From positions 4,092,001 to 4,156,000 of the forward strand of contig CBDCMS010000004.1 in the NCBI GenBank assembly GCA_965219005.1: DNA of 64,000 bases, in the 5' to 3' direction. The stretch is from CAUZIZ01 sp965219005 (GTDB lineage Bacteria > Acidobacteriota > UBA6911 > RPQK01 > JAJDTT01). Both the position numbers and the translations under genes were made by a program. Positions 1 to 8,724 of the stretch are shown here, piece by piece. Below the pieces are notes generated by a model. It did no database searches and had not been told where the DNA came from. It saw nothing but the letters and a program-made list of their open reading frames with translations. How positions within the stretch are numbered: the stretch's first letter is position 1; each line of letters opens with the position of its first letter.

Positions 1-283
1 CTACGATTTTTTGATCATTGACGACTTTGGACTCAAGCCCCTGACCGATCAGCAGGCCGATGATCTGTACGACATCGTCTACGAACGCTATCAAAAAGGG
101 TCACTGATGCTGACCAGCAATCGCAGTGTCCAGGAATGGATGGCCTTGTTTCCCGATCCCATCCAGGCCAACTCGCTGCTGGATCGGCTCTGCCACAACA
201 CCCATCAGCTGGAGTGGGAGGGAGAATCCTATCGAAGGCGCAAGCGCCCAGGAAAAACCTCCAAGAACAAGGAGGTGTCCTGA
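1..283 (+). CDS. istB: IstB-like ATPase, C-terminal fragment (cut by window start)
   Basis: This is the C-terminal part of an AAA+ ATPase of the IstB/DnaC family; the reading frame is open to the left edge (first full codon at base 2). The Walker-B-like segment FLIIDDFG is followed by the sensor-like stretch SLMLTSNRS and a C-terminal NSLLDRLCHN...LEWEGESYR, the order expected in IstB, the helper ATPase of IS21-family transposition. The stop overlaps the start of the next gene (TGATG at 281-285), so the two are probably translated together. The transposase partner IstA would lie outside the window. A DnaC-like replication loader is the alternative, but the C-terminus fits IstB better. Confidence 0.8.
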   Translation, partial: YDFLIIDDFGLKPLTDQQADDLYDIVYERYQKGSLMLTSNRSVQEWMALFPDPIQANSLLDRLCHNTHQLEWEGESYRRRKRPGKTSKNKEVS

Positions 284-1092
284 TGAGCACCTTCCCCAGC
301 ACTCGGCTGAAGATCAAAAGCGGCGACGGGTGGTTTGCCGCTGACCGGAGCTGGCAATCCGCCGCGCAGAAACTCTCCGATGGCGCCTTTAAGCTGTTTG
401 CTTACCTCTCGCTGGGAGCCGAACGAAGCACCGGACGCTTTGTCTTTCGTCAGGGTGAGCTGGCGATGGCTCTGAACAAGTCCCGTCGCTCGATCGGCAA
501 GTACCTGAGAGAACTCGAAGAAAAACAGCTCTGCCAGATCGCTCTGAGCTCCAACCAGCATGCCACCGGGACCCTTCAGATCCAAGACGACTACTGGCCC
601 TATGAGCGGTCTCCCGGGACGGACGCTCTTGATTCGACTCAATCGGCTCAAAGACTCTACGTCGAGGCCCTCGAGCAGATGTTGCTGAGCCGGCCCTGTG
701 TCCGTTGTCGGTACTCGGCCGCAGATCGCCAACTGGCCGCCCAGTGGTTCCAGCAGGAGGTACCGCTGGAGGATATCGAGCAGGCCATCCTCTTAGGATG
801 CGGACGCAAGTACGTCTCTTGGCTCAATGCTGCTCAAGGACAGCCCATCGGCAGCCTTCACTACTTTGCACCCATCCTGGAGGAGGTTGCCGTCAACCCT
901 CTTTCGGACGCGTATCGGGCGTTCAATCGGTGGCAAATCTGGCGACTAGAACAGCGCTGGCTGAGGACCCAGAAGGACTCTCAAACTTCCCAGGAGGCAA
1001 CTGGTTGGGAAAAGTTTTCCCAACCAAAACCAACAAAACCAGAGAGAGACGAGATGATGATGACTCCCAAAGTGGGGGAATTACCCTGGTGA
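283..1092 (+). CDS. Hypothetical winged-helix/HTH protein coupled to istB
   Basis: A 269-residue protein starting at ATG 283, inside the istB stop codon; the upstream GGAGG at 271-275 is a suitable ribosome site. Residues about 25-90 look like a winged helix-turn-helix (AFKLFAYLSLGAERSTG...GELAMALNKSRRSIGKYLRELEEK), followed by a linker and an alpha-helical C-terminal half. I do not recognise a named family. Because it is translationally coupled to an IstB-type ATPase, it may be a cargo or regulatory gene of an IS21-like element or part of a replication-initiation module. Both are inference. The coding frame continues upstream to 136, but the overlap start with its ribosome site is much more likely. 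Confidence 0.6.
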   Translation: MSTFPSTRLKIKSGDGWFAADRSWQSAAQKLSDGAFKLFAYLSLGAERSTGRFVFRQGELAMALNKSRRSIGKYLRELEEKQLCQIALSSNQHATGTLQIQDDYWPYERSPGTDALDSTQSAQRLYVEALEQMLLSRPCVRCRYSAADRQLAAQWFQQEVPLEDIEQAILLGCGRKYVSWLNAAQGQPIGSLHYFAPILEEVAVNPLSDAYRAFNRWQIWRLEQRWLRTQKDSQTSQEATGWEKFSQPKPTKPERDEMMMTPKVGELPW

Positions 1093-1211
1093 CAGGGTGG
1101 GGGATATACCTTGGTGATTGACAGGCGTTCGCACGTTCGATGTTCTGCGCTTTGTGATTTAGTCTTTTTCCTCACTCTGGAGAAGGCAACCGTTGGAAAG
1201 GCTGAACCGCT

Positions 1212-1336
1212 GAATATCGAACAAGCGAATCTCGAAGGCCGGAAGAAGCCAAAGAGGAGATCCTTTAACACTCACTGTTCGCGCAGAAGTTTCTTTCTCG
1301 AACGGGACCAACAACCCTGGGGGCCACACTAACCTG
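1212..1336. repeat. Dispersed intergenic repeat, copy A
   Basis: A block of about 125 bp starting AATATCGAACAAGCGAAT and ending CTAACCTG recurs at 1680-1803 with roughly 85 percent identity by eye. It lies in the 780-bp gap between the HTH gene and the 3' end of ymdB, which holds no convincing gene. Confidence 0.6.
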
Positions 1337-1344
1337 AAACTTGA

Positions 1345-1575
1345 ATAGTGAACAGTGGTGAAGTGATCAGTGAACAGTACCGGAAACAGCTGCAGGCAAC
1401 AGAGCCGCGAACGACTTGACTCGTTAGCAGTATGCCCGCCGTTTCGAGGAGAGAGCTGGACAACAGCAGAATCTCGCAGATCCCCAACCCCTCGCTCGCG
1501 CTTCAGGCTTCCATGGCTCGGGAAGTTTCTTTCATGTACGATCCGGCGGAGCCGGGGGCCGGGCTAACCTGAAAC
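1345..1575. repeat. Dispersed intergenic repeat of the 33.4-kb family, plus internal sub-repeat
   Basis: Bases 1345-1440 (GTGAACAGTGGTGAAGTGATC..., CCGGAAACAGCTGCAGGCAA) match the repeat units at 33472 and 33726 and, inverted, those near 20690-20830 and 39850-40130. Bases about 1481-1559 (CCCAACCCCTCGCTCGCGCT ... TTTCATGTACGATCCGGCG) are repeated directly at about 1597-1666. The segment ends CTAACCTGAAACTTCAA, the same end seen in the 33-kb copies. No coding capacity is visible. Confidence 0.6.
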
Positions 1576-1679
1576 TTCAATTGGAATATTGCCCTCCCCA
1601 ACCCCTCGCTTGCGCTTCAGGTTTCCATGGCTCGAGTAGTTTCTTTCATGTACGATCCGGCGCAGCTGGGGCGGCGCAG

Positions 1680-1803
1680 AATATCGAACAGGCGAATTTC
1701 GAAGGCCGGAGAAAGCCAAAGGAGAGATCCTTTGACACTCACTGTTCGTGCCCAAGTTTCTTTCCCGAATGGGACCAGCGCTTCTGGGGGCGGAACTGAC
1801 CTG
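1680..1803. repeat. Dispersed intergenic repeat, copy B
   Basis: Second copy of the 1212-1336 block, same orientation, with scattered substitutions (for example GCGAATTTCGAAGGCCGG against GCGAATCTCGAAGGCCGG). It ends about 70 bp before the 3' end of ymdB. Confidence 0.6.
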
Positions 1804-1873
1804 CAACCCGGTTCGACGACGGGCTGTCGGGGGGGGTGTGGACGTTCAGCCGGTTCCCCTTTTTTTCTGGCGC

Positions 1874-2653
1874 CTACCCACCTGCGCTCACTCTCTGGAT
1901 CGATCTCGCCTTTCCGCTTTCTTCATCGATGTCCAGGAGCACTGAGGAAAGGACAGGGGATTCCTTGGCAGACTCGAAACGGGAGGGGATTCCGGTCAGG
2001 AATCGGGACAGCGAACCCTCCACTTTCATGCCAATGACGGAGTTATAGGATCCGGTCATTCCGACATCCGAGATGTAGGCGGTACCTTGCGGCAAGATCC
2101 GTTCGTCAGCCGTAGGAATGTGGGTGTGAGTGCCAATTACTGCAGAAACCTTGCCGTCCAAGAACCAGGAAAAGGCCATTTTCTCAGAGGTTGCCTCAGC
2201 GTGAAAATCGACGATGATGACCTGGGCTTGCCGCGACAACCTCTCGATCTGGACCTCGGCTCGACGAAATGGACAATCGATGATGGGCATGAAGACCCGG
2301 CCCTGAAGGTTGAGCACGGCGGCCATGACACCTACCCGCGTAGCCGCGACGAAGCTGTCTGTGCCGGGTAGTCCGGGAGGATAGTTGCCGGGACGAAGCA
2401 GGCGGGGCTCCTTCGAGAAGTACTGCACGACCTCTTTCTTGTCCCAGATGTGATTTCCCGAGGTCATGACATCGACGCCGTAATCGAGAATGTCCCGAGC
2501 GATGTCGGCCGTGATGCCGAAACCTCCCGCCGCGTTCTCAACATTGGCAATGGTGAAGTCGACCTCGTGCTCTTGCTGAAGCTCGGGCAGATACCTTCGC
2601 AGCACCTTTCTCCCTGCACTTCCAACGATATCTCCCACGAACAAGACTCTCAC
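1874..2653 (-). CDS. ymdB: YmdB-family metallophosphoesterase
   Basis: A 259-residue calcineurin-like phosphoesterase of the YmdB family (2',3'-cyclic-nucleotide phosphodiesterase activity is reported for the B. subtilis member). Visible family motifs: MRVLFVGDIVG at the N-terminus, NVENAAGGFGI, SGNHIWD, DFHAEATSEK and GTHTHIPTAD, which supply the di-metal ligands. The length is typical. The start overlaps the stop of rny by four bases, so both lie in one transcription unit. The rny-ymdB pairing is conserved in many bacteria and points to a role linked to RNA turnover. Downstream is the repeat-rich gap at 1093-1873. Confidence 0.93.
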   Translation of the reverse strand: MRVLFVGDIVGSAGRKVLRRYLPELQQEHEVDFTIANVENAAGGFGITADIARDILDYGVDVMTSGNHIWDKKEVVQYFSKEPRLLRPGNYPPGLPGTDSFVAATRVGVMAAVLNLQGRVFMPIIDCPFRRAEVQIERLSRQAQVIIVDFHAEATSEKMAFSWFLDGKVSAVIGTHTHIPTADERILPQGTAYISDVGMTGSYNSVIGMKVEGSLSRFLTGIPSRFESAKESPVLSSVLLDIDEESGKARSIQRVSAGG

Positions 2654-4209
2654 TTCGCGTAGTCCACCACTCGTATCTCACGAATCAGGGTCACCTTCAC
2701 CTGACCCGGATACTGCATTTCATTCTCGATCTTCTTGGCGATATCCTTCGTCATCCAGAAGGCCTGCTCATCGGACACTTCGCTACTCTCCACGATGATA
2801 CGGATCTCGCGGCCGGCCTGTAGAGCAAAGGCCTTGGCCACACCGGCAAAGGAGGAAGCAATCGTCTCCAGCGTCTCCAGACGCTTGATGTAGCTTTCCA
2901 ACATCTCCCGCCGCGCTCCCGGCCGGGCGGCCGAGGTCGCGTCGGCGGCCTGGACCAGAACCGCCTCCAGCGTCCGGAACTCAACATCGAAGTGGTGGGC
3001 TTCGATGGCATGGATGACTTCCTCACTCTGATTGTGTTTACGCGCCAACTCGACGCCCAGCTGGAGGTGAGTGCCCTCCATATCTCGATCGACGGCCTTT
3101 CCGATGTCGTGCATCAGACCGGCCCGCTTGCACACCTCGACATCCGCGCCTACCTCACGGGCCATGATGCCCGCTAGATACGCCACCTCCCGGCTATGGC
3201 TGAGGACGTTCTGCCCATAGCTGGTTCGATATCTGAGCCGTCCGAGAAAACGTAGGATGTCGTCCGGGAAATCGTGTATGGCGAACTCGAAGGCGGCATG
3301 TTCACCTTCCTCGTGCAGCCTCTTGTCCATCTCCTTTTGGACCTGCCTCACCACCTCTTCGATGCGTGCCGGATGGATTCGACCGTCGTTGATCAGGCGC
3401 TCGATCGCCATTTTGGCAATCTCACGTCTAAAGGGATCGAAGGCGGAAAGAATTACCGCTTCCGGCGTGTCATCGACAATCAGCTCAACACCCGTTGCCT
3501 GCTCCAGAGCCCGTATATTGCGGCCCTCTCTACCGATGATCCGTCCCTTCATATCGTCGGACGGAAGATCCACAACGGACACCGTCGTCGAGACGACGTG
3601 CTCGCCGGCACACCTCTGAATAGCCTGAGTGATGATCTTACGGGCCTCCTGTTCTGCCTTTTCGCGAGCCTGCTCTTCAATCCGCCGCGCCAGGTTCGCA
3701 GACTCCTTCAGCGCCTCCTGCTCGACCGAGCGAAGCAGCGCCTGCTTGGCCTCCTGTGAACTCATGCCCGCAGCATTTTCCAGCTGGCTCTGGGCTTCCT
3801 TCCCCAGCTCTTCGACTTTTGTTTCTGCCTCGGATAGCTTCTCTTCTCGCTGCTGGAACTGTTGACGTCGCTGATCCTGATCTCGTTCGCCCCGCCGCAG
3901 CTCCCGTTCCTTTCCTTCCAGGTCATCCTCTTTGCGCAACAGGCGGCGCTCCATGACTTGGACCTCTTGTCTACGTCCCTGCAACTCTTTCTCTGCATCC
4001 GAGCGCCAACTGAAAATCTGGTCCTTGGCCTCCAGTAGCCTTTCCTTCTTGAGCCTCTTCGCCTCCTTCTCGGCGGTACTCTGTTCCCCCTCCATCCGTG
4101 CCCTGGCCTCGGCGGTCTTTCGATCGAGAACCCGGATCTTCAGCACAATCCACAAACCTAGCAGCGCCACCCCAACCAGGGCGAACGCAATGATGGTAGC
4201 GTCTGGCAT
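2650..4209 (-). CDS. rny: Ribonuclease Y
   Basis: A 519-residue membrane-anchored endoribonuclease that starts bulk mRNA decay. Order of parts: one N-terminal transmembrane helix (IIAFALVGVALLGLWIVLKI), a long charged coiled coil to about residue 200, a KH RNA-binding domain (GRIIGREGRNIRALEQATGV) and an HD domain with the metal motif HDIGKAVD. I chose ATG 4209 because GGAGGAG stands 8-9 bases upstream and the protein then begins directly with the membrane helix; a start further upstream would run into the 6S RNA region. It overlaps ymdB by four bases. Confidence 0.95.
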   Translation of the reverse strand: MPDATIIAFALVGVALLGLWIVLKIRVLDRKTAEARARMEGEQSTAEKEAKRLKKERLLEAKDQIFSWRSDAEKELQGRRQEVQVMERRLLRKEDDLEGKERELRRGERDQDQRRQQFQQREEKLSEAETKVEELGKEAQSQLENAAGMSSQEAKQALLRSVEQEALKESANLARRIEEQAREKAEQEARKIITQAIQRCAGEHVVSTTVSVVDLPSDDMKGRIIGREGRNIRALEQATGVELIVDDTPEAVILSAFDPFRREIAKMAIERLINDGRIHPARIEEVVRQVQKEMDKRLHEEGEHAAFEFAIHDFPDDILRFLGRLRYRTSYGQNVLSHSREVAYLAGIMAREVGADVEVCKRAGLMHDIGKAVDRDMEGTHLQLGVELARKHNQSEEVIHAIEAHHFDVEFRTLEAVLVQAADATSAARPGARREMLESYIKRLETLETIASSFAGVAKAFALQAGREIRIIVESSEVSDEQAFWMTKDIAKKIENEMQYPGQVKVTLIREIRVVDYAK

Positions 4210-4229
4210 ACGATCTACTCCTCCAGGCT

Positions 4230-4403
4230 TTTGTGGAGTCCAACGAGAGGGATGGGAACTGGACTGTACCCCCGCTCGGCCGTGCAGTTCGCGAGATTGA
4301 ACCTGCTTAAAGCAGGTGGGTACCCTACCCCCCACACTGCGCCCTGTTTCCAGAAGCGCTGGCGAGGGGACCCGGGTTCCCGTTATCGAGGTGTTGGCAC
4401 AAT
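4230..4403 (-). ncRNA. ssrS: 6S RNA (candidate ssrS)
   Basis: This non-coding stretch lies between zapA and rny, the place where 6S RNA sits in many genomes. On the minus strand it begins with TTGTGCCAAC, whose counterparts GTTGG (4239-4243 region) and CACAA (4231-4235) close a long terminal stem, followed by an inner GGGAAC/GTTCCC pairing. The interior contains the perfect hairpin ACCTGCTTTAAGCAGGT (near 4300-4317), like the arm beside the 6S central bubble. The length of about 174 nt fits. 6S RNA mimics an open promoter and sequesters housekeeping RNA polymerase in stationary phase. Ends are estimated from the closing stem. Confidence 0.72.
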
Positions 4404-4451
4404 CTCACTCACAATCACGAACGTCGCAGGGGCCGTGAAGTCATCACAGAA

Positions 4452-4763
4452 TCACTGCCGGGAACTCTCCCGGGAAAGGTGTGATTCCAGTAATTCGACT
4501 ACCTCGGTGCTCTTACGGCAGACTTGGTCTTCCGAAACCTCAAGTCTCTTCTTGGTTGAGAAATACTCATCGGCGATATTCAGCGCTGCCAAAATCGCTA
4601 TCTTAAGTGTGTCTACCGTTGGGGTCTCTTCGGAAATCCTCAACATCTGTTCGTCCACGTGCCGAGCCAGCTCTTCGAGGTACTCAACGTCACCTCCCGT
4701 ACGCAGCTGATAGGTACGATGGTAGATCTTGACGGACGTAATCGTTTCCGAATCGATATCCAC
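4452..4763 (-). CDS. zapA: Cell division protein ZapA
   Basis: A 103-residue ZapA homologue, an FtsZ-ring-associated protein that bundles FtsZ filaments in the cytoplasm. The N-terminal globular half (VKIYHRTYQLRTGGDVEYLEELARHVDEQM) has the ZapA pattern of a short beta region followed by a helix; the C-terminal half (ILAALNIADEYFSTKKRLEV...) is the helical dimerisation part. The length is typical. It lies directly upstream of the 6S RNA candidate and downstream of a ZapB-like coiled coil. Confidence 0.88.
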   Translation of the reverse strand: MDIDSETITSVKIYHRTYQLRTGGDVEYLEELARHVDEQMLRISEETPTVDTLKIAILAALNIADEYFSTKKRLEVSEDQVCRKSTEVVELLESHLSRESSRQ

Positions 4764-4786
4764 TGTAAGCCTACAACCCGCCCTTC

Positions 4787-5041
4787 TCAGCTCTCTTCCA
4801 GGGCGGCAACCTTCTGAAGGATTCCCTCCACCCTGGCTCGCGTCGTCAGGCGCTCCCCTTTCAAACGCTCAATGGCTCCATTCTTTGCCTGAGTCTCTTT
4901 TTTCAGCTCCTCCAACCGTTTCTTCAGCTTTTCATTTCGGTCTTTAAGCGAAGTATTCTCGACCTGGACTCGCGCGAGAAGCTCGACGACTTCGACTGCA
5001 GACTTCTCCAGCCGTGCCAATGCCCGGTCACTCCCCGTCAT
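4787..5041 (-). CDS. ZapB-like coiled-coil protein
   Basis: An 84-residue protein predicted to be almost entirely coiled coil (heptad-rich VEVVELLARVQVENTSLKDR followed by KKRLEELKKE). No catalytic domain is visible. Size, helical composition and position 23 bases upstream of zapA suggest a ZapB-type partner in divisome assembly, or a generic cell-division coiled coil. The assignment rests on context rather than clear sequence identity. Confidence 0.6.
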   Translation of the reverse strand: MTGSDRALARLEKSAVEVVELLARVQVENTSLKDRNEKLKKRLEELKKETQAKNGAIERLKGERLTTRARVEGILQKVAALEES

Positions 5042-5071
5042 CAGTGACCTCCAGAGTCATGAGGCACTCCG

Positions 5072-7129
5072 CTAGCGTCCCTCTGCCCCAAAGTCTCGCT
5101 GCAGGACCGAAAAGACCTGCTGGCTCTGCTGATTGACTTCAGGCAGAGTCAGGGTCCTTTCCGCATCCGCGAAGACCAGACGCAGAGTTAGACTTACCTT
5201 CTCTTTGGGAACCTTCGGGCCTTGGTAGAGATCGATGAGCTGGATTTTCCGTAATTGCGGAAGGTCCAGCGAATGAACAACATCTATGAGTTTACCGTAA
5301 TCCTGGTTCTTGTCAATGAGAAATGAAAGATCCTGCTCGATCGAGGGCAGTTTCTTCAACTCCACGTAGGTCGGATCACCCAGACTGTCCGCATCCAAAA
5401 GACCGGACCGTAACTCCGCCAGAAATACCTCTTGACGGAACTTGTAGTGCTCCTGGAGTCGAGGATGAAGCCTCCCCAGAAAGCCTACTGACTGCTCGCC
5501 CAGAAGGAACTCGGCAGCATAACCGGGGTGTAGGAAGGGGAAGGCTGACGTCTTTCGAAACTGGACTCGAGACCCGAAACTCTCTAACAGGCTCTCGATG
5601 ACACCCTTCAGATGGTAGAAATTGAACTCTTCCTCGGAGTCACCCCAAAAAGGCCGATAGAAGGCTCCGGTCGCGGCCAGACCGAGACGCCCTTCTTCCT
5701 TCACCTCCTCAGGCTTGCCGGACACTTCGGGGATGAAAACGTTCCCCATCTCATAGAGCCGAACATCTGAATTGCCTTGATTCAGGTTACGATGAATCGA
5801 CTCGACCAGCCCCGACACCAGACTGTTGCGAAGGTGGGAGTCCTCTTCTGTCAGGGGGTTCGCAATCGGTAGAAGCGGTGGGCTCTCGTCCCAGAAACGC
5901 GCCTCTCTCTGTGGGTTGGTGAAGGAATAGTTGATAGCCTCGAAAAAACCGAATCCCTCGAGCATCGACGTGAGCAACTGCTCCTTGCGCTGACCCGATC
6001 GAAAAGCCCCGCTGATCTGCGGAGAGGGATATGTGCTCGCGATCTGGTTGTAGCCGTGGTGGCGTGCTACCTCTTCGACCAGATCTTCCTCTAGTTCCAC
6101 ATCCCCACGAAAACCAGGAACCACCACTTGCCAACTATGATTCTTCTGCTCTTCGACTTCAAACTCGAGACGTCCTAATACCGCGGTCACGAAGTCGGAG
6201 TCGATGGCGATCCCCAGAATCTGACGAATCCGTTCGGCTCGAAGCTGAATCGTCCTCCGGGAGACAGGGCTGGACTCGTCGATAACGGGGCCGACACAGG
6301 ACCCTCCCGTAATCTCTTCAATCAGCCGACAGGCTCGATTGAGGGCCATCCTGGGCACCTCCGGGTCCGCTCCTCGCTCGAAGCGATAGGAAGCTTCCGT
6401 TCGCATTCCAAGCTGTTTCGCGGTGCTGCGAATCGAAGCGGGAGCAAAGTAGGCACTCTCCAGCAGGATGGTCCGGGTACTCCCTGAGATCTCACTATTG
6501 CTTCCGCCCATTACCCCGCCCAGGGCCACCGGCTTGACGGCGTCACATATCAGCACCATCGACGAGTCCAACTCTCGATCGAGAGCGTCCAGTGTCGTCA
6601 AAGACTCTCCTTTCCGAGGAGTTCGGACGACGATGCGGTTCTCGGCGAGTTTGTCGTAGTCGAAAGCGTGAAGAGGCTGCCCCATCTCGAAGAGCACGTA
6701 GTTCGTGATGTCCACCATGCTATTGATAGGTCTTTGCCCTAGTGCCTCGAGCCGCCTCTGCATCCAGGCCGGCGACTCGCCCAGGGTCACATCCGTTATG
6801 ACCCTCGCGGTATAGCGGGGACAGAGCTCGGGATTCTGGATGGCAACCGCCGCCTCAAGCGACTGGGAGCTCTTCGCTGCGGATGGTTCTGAGAAATCTG
6901 GCGGGCGAAGTTTAAGACTGAACTGAGCGGCGATTTCTCTCGCCACACCCAGGTGGTTGAGACAATCCGGACGGTTTGCAGTCACCTCGAGTTCCAGGAC
7001 ACACTCCTCCCCCTCTCCTACGATCTCCTCCACCGGCAGCCCAATCATCGCGAGGGCATCAGCGAGCTGCCCGAGATCGAAAAGGTCGGTGTCGACGAAA
7101 TCCTGTAGCCAAAGGGTGCTGATTTTCAT
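5072..7129 (-). CDS. pheT: Phenylalanine--tRNA ligase beta subunit, short form
   Basis: Beta subunit of the alpha2-beta2 enzyme that charges tRNA-Phe. The 685-residue protein starts with the usual MKISTLWLQDFVD, then goes directly from GLPVEEIVGEG to LELEVTANRPDCLNHLGVAR. The EMAP-II-like tRNA-binding domain that normally lies between these parts (about 100 residues) is therefore absent. The B3/B4 editing domain (GVMGGSNSEISGSTRTILLESAYF), B5 core and C-terminal anticodon-binding domain are present. It follows pheS with a 46-bp gap and shares its operon. Confidence 0.95.
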   Translation of the reverse strand: MKISTLWLQDFVDTDLFDLGQLADALAMIGLPVEEIVGEGEECVLELEVTANRPDCLNHLGVAREIAAQFSLKLRPPDFSEPSAAKSSQSLEAAVAIQNPELCPRYTARVITDVTLGESPAWMQRRLEALGQRPINSMVDITNYVLFEMGQPLHAFDYDKLAENRIVVRTPRKGESLTTLDALDRELDSSMVLICDAVKPVALGGVMGGSNSEISGSTRTILLESAYFAPASIRSTAKQLGMRTEASYRFERGADPEVPRMALNRACRLIEEITGGSCVGPVIDESSPVSRRTIQLRAERIRQILGIAIDSDFVTAVLGRLEFEVEEQKNHSWQVVVPGFRGDVELEEDLVEEVARHHGYNQIASTYPSPQISGAFRSGQRKEQLLTSMLEGFGFFEAINYSFTNPQREARFWDESPPLLPIANPLTEEDSHLRNSLVSGLVESIHRNLNQGNSDVRLYEMGNVFIPEVSGKPEEVKEEGRLGLAATGAFYRPFWGDSEEEFNFYHLKGVIESLLESFGSRVQFRKTSAFPFLHPGYAAEFLLGEQSVGFLGRLHPRLQEHYKFRQEVFLAELRSGLLDADSLGDPTYVELKKLPSIEQDLSFLIDKNQDYGKLIDVVHSLDLPQLRKIQLIDLYQGPKVPKEKVSLTLRLVFADAERTLTLPEVNQQSQQVFSVLQRDFGAEGR

Positions 7130-7175
7130 ATGTGGAACCGGCCTTCCGGCGTCCTCCGGGCCTGACCCGTCCGGA

Positions 7176-8207
7176 TCAGAACTGGCTCAGAAATCGAATG
7201 TCGTTCTCGAAGAAGAGACGCAAATCGTTGACCTGGTACTTCAGGATCGCGATCCGATCGATACCCATTCCCCAGGCAAAACCCGTATATCGTTCCGTGT
7301 CATAGCCGACCATACCGAAGACGCGCGGGTGCACCATGCCGGCTCCCATGATCTCGATCCACCCCGTCTTCTTGCACACCCTACAACCTTGCCCAGCGCA
7401 GAAGATACAGCTGATGTCTACCTCGGCACCGGGTTCGACAAACGGGAAATAACTTGGTCTGAAGCGCACTCCCAGGTCCGAGGAGAACAACTCCCGGAGA
7501 AATCGCTCCAGAGTACCCTTCAGATCGGCCATCGTAATACCTTCACCCACCACCAGCCCTTCCATTTGATGAAACATGGGACTGTGAGTGGCATCCACCG
7601 AATCCCGCCGGTACACCCGGCCCGGTACCACGATACGGATCGGGGGCTGCCGCCCCTCCATGGTCCGGATCTGCACCGGTGAGGTGTGGGTTCTCAGTAG
7701 CAGGTTCTCGGTGATGTAGAGGGTGTCCTGGGCATCCCTGGCCGGATGTCCCTTGGGTAGGTTCAGGGCTTCGAAGTTGTAGTAGTCCGACTCCAGCTCG
7801 GGTCCCGTTAGAACGTTGAAACCCATGCGCACGGAGATCTCTTCCATTTCCTGCTGGACCCGCCGCAAGGGATGCGGGCGTCCCTGACGAGAAATGTATC
7901 CTGGCAGGGTAACGTCGATTCCTTCCCCGCCCAACTCTTCCCCTCGCGCTTTTTCTGTAAGCTCCTCCTGAAACCGGTCCAAAGCCTCTTCAACCCGGAC
8001 TTTGAGGAGATTCAGATTCTTTCCAGCCTGGGGACGCTCCTCGGCTGGTAGGGAACCCAGCTTGCGAAGTTGCAGGGTAAGCAGACCGCGCTGGCGGCTC
8101 AGGTATTTGTCCCTGACGTCGGCCAGCTCGGCAACGGAGCCCACCAATTCCAGTTCGTTTTGAAATTGCTCCCAGAGAGGAGTGACGAGATCTCCGCCTG
8201 CGTTCAT
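7176..8207 (-). CDS. pheS: Phenylalanine--tRNA ligase alpha subunit
   Basis: The catalytic class II subunit, 343 residues. An N-terminal coiled coil (residues 1-90) that contacts tRNA is followed by the catalytic domain with motif 2 (RVYRRDSVDATHSPMFHQMEG) split over residues about 200-220, and motif 3 (GFAWGMGIDRIAILKY) near the C-terminus. A CxxC...CxxC-like segment (DISCIFCAGQGCRVCKKTGW) gives a small knuckle seen in many bacterial PheS. It lies between rplT and pheT, the widespread translation-gene order. Confidence 0.96.
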   Translation of the reverse strand: MNAGGDLVTPLWEQFQNELELVGSVAELADVRDKYLSRQRGLLTLQLRKLGSLPAEERPQAGKNLNLLKVRVEEALDRFQEELTEKARGEELGGEGIDVTLPGYISRQGRPHPLRRVQQEMEEISVRMGFNVLTGPELESDYYNFEALNLPKGHPARDAQDTLYITENLLLRTHTSPVQIRTMEGRQPPIRIVVPGRVYRRDSVDATHSPMFHQMEGLVVGEGITMADLKGTLERFLRELFSSDLGVRFRPSYFPFVEPGAEVDISCIFCAGQGCRVCKKTGWIEIMGAGMVHPRVFGMVGYDTERYTGFAWGMGIDRIAILKYQVNDLRLFFENDIRFLSQF

Positions 8208-8355
8208 GGTTTCCCTGTTCGGTAACGCATCGCCTCACTACGCCGAAGGTGGGGTTGGCCCATGGTCTGTCTTCCCCTTCCCCAGAGTTGGGAAACATTG
8301 GGATTGATCTGTCCTGCTGGGCGGACTCAACCAGACGGGGAGCGAAAGAGGAGAT

Positions 8356-8712
8356 CTACTGGAGGGCGTTTCGAGCGACCTCGGCAACCTTGGCGAAGGC
8401 TTCTGGCTCACGCACAGCTAAATCCGCCAGGGTTTTCCGGCTCAGTTCCAGCCCTGCTTTCCGCAGGCCATGGATAAACTGACTATAAGAAAGATCGTGG
8501 GTTCGCGCCGCCGCGTTGACTCGAATAATCCAGAGGCTTCGGAAATCACGTTTCCTCTGCCGACGATCTCGGTAGGCGTAGGAGAGAGACTTCATCACCT
8601 GCTCCTTGGCAGAGCGGTGAAGCTTGCTCTTGGTTCCCCAGTAGCCCTTTGCTAGGCGGAGAATCTTCTTGCGCCTCTGAAGTCTCCGGTTTCCTCTCCT
8701 TACTCTCGGCAT
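8356..8712 (-). CDS. rplT: 50S ribosomal protein L20
   Basis: A 118-residue L20 that binds 23S rRNA early in assembly and in several bacteria represses its own operon. The N-terminus MPRVRRGNRRLQRRKKILRL and the stretch GYWGTKSKLHRSAKEQVMKS are diagnostic, and the length is normal. It follows rpmI by 12 bases within the infC-rpmI-rplT cluster. Confidence 0.97.
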   Translation of the reverse strand: MPRVRRGNRRLQRRKKILRLAKGYWGTKSKLHRSAKEQVMKSLSYAYRDRRQRKRDFRSLWIIRVNAAARTHDLSYSQFIHGLRKAGLELSRKTLADLAVREPEAFAKVAEVARNALQ

Positions 8713-8724
8713 TTCACGTCTTCC

